From NCBI GenBank assembly GCA_017861215.1, contig JAGFXN010000019.1, positions 1-11,632 on the forward strand: 11,632 nucleotides of DNA. Direction: 5' to 3'. The number at the start of each line of letters is the position of its first letter. Within the stretch, counting starts at the first letter, position 1. A program made the position numbers and the translations under genes. A model generated the notes under the pieces. That model was not told where the DNA came from. It saw only the letters and a program-made list of their open reading frames with translations, and did not search any database. Source of the stretch: Deltaproteobacteria bacterium. GTDB lineage: Bacteria > Desulfobacterota > Desulfuromonadia > Geobacterales > DSM-12255. Below are positions 7,318-11,632 of the stretch, one piece after another.

Positions 7318-7339
7318 CATCCCCGAGGGGGTGTGTTTT
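7318..7339 (+). terminator. Probable intrinsic terminator of srkA
   Basis: CATCCC and GGGGTG pair (one T-G wobble) around a CGAG tetraloop, followed by TGTTTTATAAC. It starts 11 bases after the srkA stop. It would separate srkA transcription from the riboswitch unit. Confidence 0.5.
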
Positions 7340-7389
7340 ATAACTTATCGGAATTAATAGGCTTTATCCGAGTGTGAACCACATTTTGC

Positions 7390-7418
7390 TTGACGGGGAA
7401 AGTTCCTTCACGTACGGT
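7390..7418 (+). promoter_or_regulatory. Possible promoter of the riboswitch unit
   Basis: TTGACG (7390-7395) is a 5/6 match to the -35 box. The hexamer 17 bases later, TACGGT, is a poor -10 (3/6). TACAAT further downstream (about 7433-7438) is a better -10 but has no good -35. Either would place the start upstream of the aptamer at 7463. Confidence 0.35.
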
Positions 7419-7462
7419 ACGGACAGAAACAGATACAATTCCATCAGTAGCGTGCGTGCTGC

Positions 7463-7547
7463 GGATAACGACAATACTAAACCACTCGCGAGGGTGGGAC
7501 GGAAAACCCACGGGTCTTACAGAGACAGCCGGGTCGCCGATTTATCT
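7463..7547 (+). promoter_or_regulatory. GEMM-I riboswitch aptamer, predicted cyclic AMP-GMP (cGAMP) type
   Basis: The segment matches the GEMM-I (c-di-GMP-I) fold. P1 pairs GGATAA (7463-7468) with TTATCT (7542-7547). P2 is CCACTC-GCGA-GGGTGG (7482-7497), with a GNRA tetraloop. The joining sequence GGGACGGAAAA (7496-7506) supplies the intercalating adenine that aligns with A47 of the Vibrio Vc2 RNA (7503). P3 uses GGTCT and AGACAGCC around a short loop, and CCGA (7537-7540) is conserved before P1. Counting back from P2, the base aligned with G20 of Vc2 is adenine (7476, in ACAATACTAAACC). A20 is the known specificity change in Geobacter riboswitches that prefer 3',3'-cGAMP over cyclic di-GMP. 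The ligand call is by analogy, not measured. Confidence 0.9.
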
Positions 7548-7580
7548 TTACTGGTAATAAAGCGATCCGGCTGTCTTTTT
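7524..7580 (+). terminator. Riboswitch expression platform: terminator overlapping the aptamer
   Basis: GACAGCCGG (7524-7532) pairs with CCGGCTGTC (7567-7575), and the stem continues inward through TCGC/GCGA and TTTAT/ATAAA with small bulges to a CTGG-containing loop. TTTTT follows at 7576-7580. The 5' arm comprises the 3' strands of aptamer P3 and P1, so aptamer and terminator cannot form together. Ligand binding should prevent termination, making this an ON switch by inference. Confidence 0.85.
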
Positions 7581-7612
7581 CGTAGTGCGCAGTCAAAAAC
7601 AGGAGATGCACC

Positions 7613-8539
7613 ATGATCAGCAACCTGAAAATCAAGAACATAGCCATACTCATCGAATTCATTGCCGGCGCAGGACTGGCGATCCTGTTCCACTGGGTCC
7701 TGAAAATGCCCCAGGCCGCGTACACCATCTTCGGGATCGGCATCCTGCTGTCGCTGGTCACCTATCTGCTGCGCGAAGAGCTGGAACAGACGCGGGAAAA
7801 GCTTGTGGAACAGTATCAGCAGTCCCACGAGTTGACCTTTGCCATGGCGCAGATCAGTGATCCGGAATGTCACGCCAAAGCCAATGAGCTGCTGGCCGGT
7901 ACCAAGCGCACCCTCGCCCTGCTCCAGCAGGGTTTCATCCCGCTGGACGAGACCGAGTTCTACCTGGAAGGGGCAAAGTCCACCGACCAGACGCTGCGCC
8001 AGATCAGGGCGGTCGATCCGATGACGTCCGGCTGGCTGAGCAGGGGTGCGCTGATTAATTTCTACCAGGCCAACCTGCGGGCCATCGAGAGGGGTGTCCG
8101 GATCACCCGTGTGTTCGTCATCAACCGGCCGGAACTGCCTGATCAGGAGGTGCAGAAAGTACTGCTCGGGCAGCTGCGCGACGGCATCGACGTGCGCATT
8201 GCCTTCCGTGACGAAACCCCTGCAGCCAGCAACATCAGCGGTCATAATACTGCGACCTCGTGTGATTTTGCCATCTACGACGACCGGATAACGACGGATG
8301 TCTTTCCGCAGAGCGGCAAGTTCTATGGACGCAAAACCGGGGTGGCAGGTGAAATCGCAAAGTATCTGCATCTCTACGATCTGATAGAGCACAGCGCGCA
8401 TGCTGTCACCGAACAGGACGAACAGATTGTACTTACCAACGAAGCGCTGGCCCTGGCGAATGGTGCGATCTCTACGGAGCCTCTCCCGGAGCCTTCCCCG
8501 GAACTTTCCCTGCTTCAAAACCAGCCGTTGCCGGGGTGA
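7613..8539 (+). CDS. Two-TM membrane protein of unknown function under riboswitch control
   Basis: A 308-residue protein I do not recognise. It has two hydrophobic segments at about 9-30 and 35-53, then a charged, probably coiled-coil linker (54-75) and a soluble domain (about 80-265) predicted to be cytoplasmic. The soluble domain alternates strands and helices, with IRAVDP (131-136), WLSRGALINFYQANLRAIERG (141-161, split here as WLSRG and INFYQANLRAIERG), VRITRVFVI (162-170), LRDGIDVRIAFRD (188-200) and a block CDFAIYDDRITTDVF (217-231). This pattern recalls phospholipase-D-like nucleic-acid or lipid-site folds, but no HKD motif is present, so no activity is claimed. AGGAG lies 7 bases before the ATG. 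Its expression should depend on the upstream cGAMP riboswitch. The last 17-18 codons and the stop lie in DNA derived from an srkA 3' end read in another frame, so the C-terminus is probably recent. Confidence 0.85.
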   Translation: MISNLKIKNIAILIEFIAGAGLAILFHWVLKMPQAAYTIFGIGILLSLVTYLLREELEQTREKLVEQYQQSHELTFAMAQISDPECHAKANELLAGTKRTLALLQQGFIPLDETEFYLEGAKSTDQTLRQIRAVDPMTSGWLSRGALINFYQANLRAIERGVRITRVFVINRPELPDQEVQKVLLGQLRDGIDVRIAFRDETPAASNISGHNTATSCDFAIYDDRITTDVFPQSGKFYGRKTGVAGEIAKYLHLYDLIEHSAHAVTEQDEQIVLTNEALALANGAISTEPLPEPSPELSLLQNQPLPG

Positions 8540-8639
8540 ACAGGTCCTGGAGCTGAACGAGCCGCCGCTGTGGCTGAAAGGCAGCATCAGAAAGCAGCTG
8601 GCCATCGGCAGACCCAAAATTATCCGAAAAGGGATTTGA
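8486..8639 (+). pseudogene. Truncated remnant of a second srkA 3' end
   Basis: Positions 8486-8555 align without gaps to 7190-7259 of srkA, with about 57 of 70 bases identical by my count. In the srkA frame the remnant reads LPRNFPCFKTSRCRGEQVLE against FPRTFPWFNTIRYWGEQILE in SrkA, then LNEPPLWLK, where intact SrkA has a 7-residue longer path to EPPLELP. The frame closes at TGA 8637-8639. Upstream of 8486 I see no convincing srkA similarity, so only the tail survives. It overlaps the 3' end of the 308-residue gene in a different frame. Its stop lies within the -35 box of the cytochrome promoter. Confidence 0.8.
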
Positions 8640-8665
8640 CAGATTACTGAATTAGGAGCTAGGAT
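8636..8665 (+). promoter_or_regulatory. Sigma-70-type promoter of the cytochrome gene
   Basis: A perfect TTGACA (8636-8641) and TAGGAT (8660-8665; 4/6) are 18 bases apart. The expected start near 8672 gives a leader of about 50 bases before the cytochrome ATG. Confidence 0.6.
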
Positions 8666-8673
8666 TCCTGGCT
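8657..8673. promoter_or_regulatory. Palindrome over the -10 box, possible operator
   Basis: AGCTAGGA-T-TCCTGGCT is a 17-bp inverted repeat with 7 of 8 positions matching, overlapping the -10 box and probable start site of the cytochrome promoter. A dimeric repressor could bind here; the regulator is unknown. Confidence 0.4.
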
Positions 8674-8724
8674 GGTAACAGTATCAGCTGCAAAGACATC
8701 ATTCTTGTAACGAAAGGAGCCGCC

Positions 8725-9087
8725 ATGAAACAGATTTTCTTTACCCTGTTCCTCTGCCTGCTGTGCACCGCATCCGCCCATGCCGCCCTGAAGGTCATTG
8801 GCAGCGGAGACAACAAGCAGCTGGATCCTGCCGGCTTTCCGCCGGTGATGAAGTCGTCCTATCAGCTGATGCAGACAAAGTGTACCTCGTGCCATACGCT
8901 GGATAGAGTTGTCAGTGCCCTGCAGACGGGAATCGCTCCCACGACCCTGCTGGAGTTCAACAAAAAAACCGCCAGAGACCACTGCATGAAAATGGCGCGC
9001 AAGCCGCATGCAAACATTTCCCAGCAGGATGCAAAGACAATCACCGAGCTTCTCTATTACCTCATTGATGAAGCGGCAAAAAAATAA
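8725..9087 (+). CDS. Small periplasmic monoheme c-type cytochrome
   Basis: A 120-residue electron carrier. Residues 1-20 are a Sec signal peptide ending AHA. The single heme-binding motif is CTSCH (53-57): Cys53 and Cys56 bind the heme and His57 is the proximal ligand. Met88 or Met90, in CMKMARKP near the C-terminal helix, are candidates for the distal ligand. Cys87 is an extra cysteine outside the motif. The mature part of about 100 residues fits a one-domain cytochrome c. AAAGGAG lies 5 bases before the ATG. The gene has its own promoter with a palindrome over the -10 box, so it is not necessarily part of the riboswitch unit, though readthrough is possible. Partner proteins are not visible in the window. 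Confidence 0.9.
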   Translation: MKQIFFTLFLCLLCTASAHAALKVIGSGDNKQLDPAGFPPVMKSSYQLMQTKCTSCHTLDRVVSALQTGIAPTTLLEFNKKTARDHCMKMARKPHANISQQDAKTITELLYYLIDEAAKK

Positions 9088-9202
9088 ATCTGCCCAGCCC
9101 GTTCCGGAAGGCGGCAGCCGCCCTGCCTGACCACCGGGGCAGTGTCTCCCCATCCGCCCTCATGGCATCGTGACAGCCGGAAGTCCTGGGCGTCCCACCG
9201 CC

Positions 9203-9221
9203 GGGGTCTCTCCGGGGACAT
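9203..9221 (+). repeat. 19-bp direct repeat, left copy
   Basis: GGGGTCTCTCCGGGGACAT matches AGGGTCTCTCCGGAGACAT at 10665-10683 at 17 of 19 positions, in the same orientation. The two copies enclose the CNNM/CorC gene. The core CTCTCCGGGGACA also recurs exactly inside that gene at 9568-9580. Confidence 0.6.
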
Positions 9222-9273
9222 TGTTTATTTGTCAACCAGCCGAGGAGTCAGCGATCAGATAAAGAATGTCCCC
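9214..9273. repeat. Inverted repeat upstream of the CNNM gene
   Basis: GGGGACATTGTTTAT (9214-9228) and ATAAAGAATGTCCCC (9259-9273) are complementary at 14 of 15 positions, with 30 bases between. GGGGACATT-type ends are common on small hairpin repeats in bacterial genomes, but no transposase is nearby. A GAGGAG at 9242-9247 lies in the loop. The gap 9088-9213 otherwise holds only short GC-rich stems without T-tracts. Confidence 0.65.
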
Positions 9274-9302
9274 TGAATCCTTTGTTCCACACGGGTCGGT
9301 GC

Positions 9303-10625
9303 ATGCTAACTGTCATTTACATCGCAATTGTTATTCTGCTTGTCATCGCCAACGGATTCTTCGTCGCCTCCGAGTTTGCGCTGGTAGCGGTGCGCCGTTC
9401 ACGCATCGAAGTACTGGCGGAGAATGGCAATGGTCGCGCCCGGGTGCTGCTCGATTTGATCGACAACCTGAATGCGTACATCTCCGCCACGCAACTCGGC
9501 ATCACCATGGCCTCGCTGGGTTTGGGCTGGATTGGTGAGCCCGCCTTTGCCGGACTGCTGGCAGCCCCTCTCCGGGGACACGTCTCTGATGCAATGCGAC
9601 ACACCATTGCCTTTGCCCTTGCGTTTACGGCAATTACGTTCCTGCATATCGTGCTGGGCGAACTGGCGCCCAAAACCCTGGCTCTTGAGCGGACAGAAAG
9701 GGTCGCGCTGGCTATTGCCCGGCCGATGCGGGCATTCCACAAACTGCTCCGCTGGCCGATCCGTCTTTTGGACTGGGCCGGTACGCGCACCGTGCGGCTT
9801 TTAGGCCTTCATCCCTCACTCAGTCATGATTCCGAGTACACGTCGGACGAGTTGCGGCACCTGATCGATGTTTCCCGGATCAGCGGCAGCATCGAAGCGG
9901 ATAAGCAGAAGCTGCTGCAGGGAGTGTTCGAGTTTTCCGATACCGAAGTCAGTGAGGTCATGGTGCCGCGCAGCGCGGTCAAGGCATTGCCGCTAACGGC
10001 GACATTTGAAATGACCAAAAAGACGTTCCGCACCCTGGGCTATTCGCGCCTGCCGGTGTACCGGGACCAGCTCGACAGTATCGTTGGTGTCGTCTACCGC
10101 AGAGACCTGGAGCCGTATCTTGCACAGCCGCATGCTGAAGACTTTAACCTTGAAATGCTGCTGCACGCGCCGAAGTTTATTCCGGCCACCGCACAACTCA
10201 GTGTCGCACTCAGGCAGATGCAGGCGTCCCGGATCCACCTCGCCTTTGTCGTGGACGAATATGGCGGCCTCGAAGGTATTATCACGCTTGAAGATCTGCT
10301 GGAAGAGATTGTCGGCGAAATTGTCGATGAGTTTGACATGGAAGAGCCGGTACAGATTGAGGCGGATAACGGCACCTACCTGCTGGATGGCATGCTTACC
10401 ATAAGGGAAGCCAACAACCGTCTGGACCTGCAGCTGCCGGAGGATGATGCCTATGCGACGGTGGCCGGATTTATGCTCGCCCGGGCCGGCAGCATGATGA
10501 GCGTGGGAGATTCAATCGACTACAACGGCGCACTTTTTTCCGTCGAGAGCATGGACCGGCGGCGCATTCGCCGGGTACGTTTTACGCCGGGAAAGACGGC
10601 AAGTAATGATGTACCATCACCCTGA
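9303..10625 (+). CDS. CNNM/CorC (HlyC) family transporter: DUF21, CBS pair, CorC domain
   Basis: A 440-residue membrane protein of the family linked to magnesium/cobalt efflux (CorC, MpfA) and older named hemolysin-like. The N-terminal DUF21 domain (about 1-180) starts with a hydrophobic segment and the family motif NGFFVASEFALV (17-28), followed by ATQLGITMASLGLGW (62-76) and LGELAPKTLAL (118-128). Two CBS domains follow, with EVMVPR (218-223) at the start of the first and VDEYGGLEGIITLEDLLEE (317-335) at the end of the second. The C-terminal CorC/HlyC domain spans about 350-430. All parts appear intact. I chose ATG 9303 because it matches the usual family start; a TTG seven codons upstream is possible. 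Neither has a clear ribosome site, which is unusual here. The gene lies between repeats at 9203-9273 and 10665-10829. No M-box riboswitch was seen; the transported ion is unknown. Confidence 0.93.
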   Translation: MLTVIYIAIVILLVIANGFFVASEFALVAVRRSRIEVLAENGNGRARVLLDLIDNLNAYISATQLGITMASLGLGWIGEPAFAGLLAAPLRGHVSDAMRHTIAFALAFTAITFLHIVLGELAPKTLALERTERVALAIARPMRAFHKLLRWPIRLLDWAGTRTVRLLGLHPSLSHDSEYTSDELRHLIDVSRISGSIEADKQKLLQGVFEFSDTEVSEVMVPRSAVKALPLTATFEMTKKTFRTLGYSRLPVYRDQLDSIVGVVYRRDLEPYLAQPHAEDFNLEMLLHAPKFIPATAQLSVALRQMQASRIHLAFVVDEYGGLEGIITLEDLLEEIVGEIVDEFDMEEPVQIEADNGTYLLDGMLTIREANNRLDLQLPEDDAYATVAGFMLARAGSMMSVGDSIDYNGALFSVESMDRRRIRRVRFTPGKTASNDVPSP

Positions 10626-10664
10626 CCAGACTGCCCATGAGCGAAGCTCCGGGAGCGATTGCCA

Positions 10665-10683
10665 AGGGTCTCTCCGGAGACAT
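10665..10683 (+). repeat. 19-bp direct repeat, right copy
   Basis: AGGGTCTCTCCGGAGACAT, 17/19 identical to 9203-9221. This copy contains GTCTC-TCCG-GAGAC, a small stem-loop without a T-tract, 40 bases past the CNNM stop. Confidence 0.6.
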
Positions 10684-10704
10684 CCTTGCTGTGGCATCGG
10701 GGTT

Positions 10705-10829
10705 ATACCGATTTCAGATCAAAGATGAAATCAAGGCGGCGAGGATTGAGGCAACGAGAGCGTACAGATAGTAAGCTGAGGAGCCGAATACGAGCCAACG
10801 AAGATAGCGCTTCGATTTGGAATTGGCAT
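10705..10829. repeat. Fold-back repeat between convergent genes
   Basis: ATACCGATTTCAGATCAAAG (10705-10724) is largely complementary to CTTCGATTTGGAATTGGCAT (10810-10829), with several mismatches or G-U pairs. GATTTC (10710-10715) and GAAATC (10727-10732) form a local stem. The interior is purine-rich with no open reading frame of note. The element ends exactly at the stop of the convergent TraB/GumN gene. It looks like a dispersed intergenic element and might act as a two-way transcription barrier. Confidence 0.55.
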
Positions 10830-11632
10830 CAGAGCTTATCGACCTTGTACCCCTTCTTTTTCAACGTCTCGATTATGCCGTCCGGGCCCACCAGATGGGC
10901 GGCGCCGACCAGGATGAATTCCGTCCGCGGAGTCTTTTGATAGGCATCGATCAAGGGCAGCCAGTTCCTGTTACGGTCAGTGACCAGTTTCCGGTAGAGC
11001 TTCGGCTGGCGGGTTTTCAGCTTAACAAGCAGCAGCTCAGCCAGCTTCCCGGCATCGCCTGTGCGCCAGGCATTGGCAAGGCTCTCGAAGTCCTGCCTGA
11101 TCGTCCTCATCTCCATGAGCGAATACGAGACAAATTCGTCTTCAGTGCCGTCCGCCATGGAGAGGAGGTAATCGATCTGCTCCTCAACCGTCTCGAGTCC
11201 CTGCACGACCTTCCTGTCTTTATGCGCCGCTTCATAGAAGAACTGGTCGACACCCTGCCGGCTGACACCCAGCTTCTCAAGCTCCAGCAGCATCAGCGCT
11301 GTCAGCAGCATTGACGGTTTCAGCCGGCTGTATGCCTGCAGCGGGACCGCGTTGGCGTCACAATACGCCTTGAGCTCGCCATACGCCCTGGCGGACAAAT
11401 GCCTGTCAATGGTGCTGCCGTCGGCATACACGGCTTTTGCCAGCAGCAGCTGCTGCGTCGCCGGCTCCTGGAGTGTGCCGATGTCGGTCTCGAAAACCAC
11501 GATTTCAGATGCCTGGTACGCCCGGTCGAATTCAGGCGGCAGAGGATAATCCGCAGCACGCAGCATATGGAAGGTGCCGCCCAGATAGATGACGGCATTG
11601 TCCTTTTGCGCTTTCCAGACCGACGATTCAGC
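10829..11632 (-). CDS. TraB/GumN family protein (5' end outside the window)
   Basis: Partial gene: 267 residues are visible, and the reading frame stays open to the window edge, so the start and probably a signal peptide lie beyond 11632. The first visible residues contain SSVWKAQKDNAVIYLGGTFH, the N-terminal hallmark of the TraB/PrgY/GumN (Tiki-related) family, with the first conserved GTFH motif. Further family marks are FETD (near residue 45), GLETVEEQ (around 145) and the second histidine motif GAAHLVGPDGI near the C-terminus. Tiki relatives are metal-dependent proteases, and a similar activity is plausible here but unproven. An internal ATG at 11566 would cut off the first histidine motif and is rejected as the start. 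The gene converges on the CNNM gene with a fold-back repeat between them. Confidence 0.9.
   Translation of the reverse strand, partial: AESSVWKAQKDNAVIYLGGTFHMLRAADYPLPPEFDRAYQASEIVVFETDIGTLQEPATQQLLLAKAVYADGSTIDRHLSARAYGELKAYCDANAVPLQAYSRLKPSMLLTALMLLELEKLGVSRQGVDQFFYEAAHKDRKVVQGLETVEEQIDYLLSMADGTEDEFVSYSLMEMRTIRQDFESLANAWRTGDAGKLAELLLVKLKTRQPKLYRKLVTDRNRNWLPLIDAYQKTPRTEFILVGAAHLVGPDGIIETLKKKGYKVDKL

Noticed and set aside
7374..7422. GGGGAAAGTTCC and TTCACGTACGGT resemble the 3' half of a group II intron domain V
   Set aside because: The 5' arm that should pair with ACGTACGGT is not adjacent, and no reverse transcriptase or other intron domains are present. It more likely belongs to the riboswitch promoter region.
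8400..8639. A separate 79-residue gene overlapping the end of the 308-residue gene
   Set aside because: Its first half has no ribosome site or recognisable content; its second half is explained as the remnant of an srkA 3' end.
9104..9125. GGCGG-CAG-CCGCC stem after the cytochrome gene as a terminator
   Set aside because: The stem is only 5 bp and no T-tract follows.

Overview
The window looks like a piece of a chromosome from the Geobacter group (Desulfuromonadia/Geobacterales). This is an inference. It rests on the high GC content, a GEMM-I riboswitch carrying the adenine typical of Geobacter cyclic AMP-GMP (3',3'-cGAMP) sensors, a small periplasmic c-type cytochrome, and short GGTTGAA/GACTGAA heptamer arrays and long fold-back repeats between genes. 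No phage, transposase, CRISPR, tRNA or rRNA gene was seen.

Left part (1-4527, minus strand). Five genes run in the same direction, in transcription order: a GNAT acetyltransferase, an M20 metallopeptidase/deacylase (ATGA overlap, so translationally coupled), an M48 lipoprotein metalloprotease, a Bax-inhibitor-1 (YccA-like) membrane protein, and the ribosome-assembly GTPase YlqF/RbgA. The last is followed by an intrinsic terminator at 48-82. Heptamer arrays sit on both sides of ylqF, and one forms its stop codon and last residues.

Middle part (4528-7307, plus strand). A divergent intergenic region holds a good promoter and a 10-bp hairpin with a T-tract just ahead of a RhlE-type DEAD-box RNA helicase. 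A long imperfect inverted repeat (6096-6294) separates it from srkA, a stress-response protein kinase of the usual 328 residues.

Most interesting part (7318-9087). After a terminator for srkA comes a GEMM-I riboswitch that should prefer cGAMP. Its 3' half is also the 5' arm of a strong terminator, so ligand should turn expression on. It controls a 308-residue protein with two membrane segments and a cytoplasmic domain I cannot name. The 3' end of that gene runs into a second, degraded copy of the srkA 3' end (8486-8639; about 57 of 70 bases match 7190-7259 without gaps). The riboswitch-gene cassette therefore lies between two copies of the srkA tail, and the last 17-18 codons of the 308-residue protein are srkA-derived DNA read in another frame. 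A monoheme cytochrome c follows from its own promoter.

Right part (9088-11632). A CNNM/CorC-type ion-transport membrane protein (plus strand) is bordered by an inverted repeat and by a pair of near-identical 19-bp direct repeats. It converges on a TraB/GumN-family gene (minus strand) that runs off the right edge of the window; another fold-back repeat lies between their ends.
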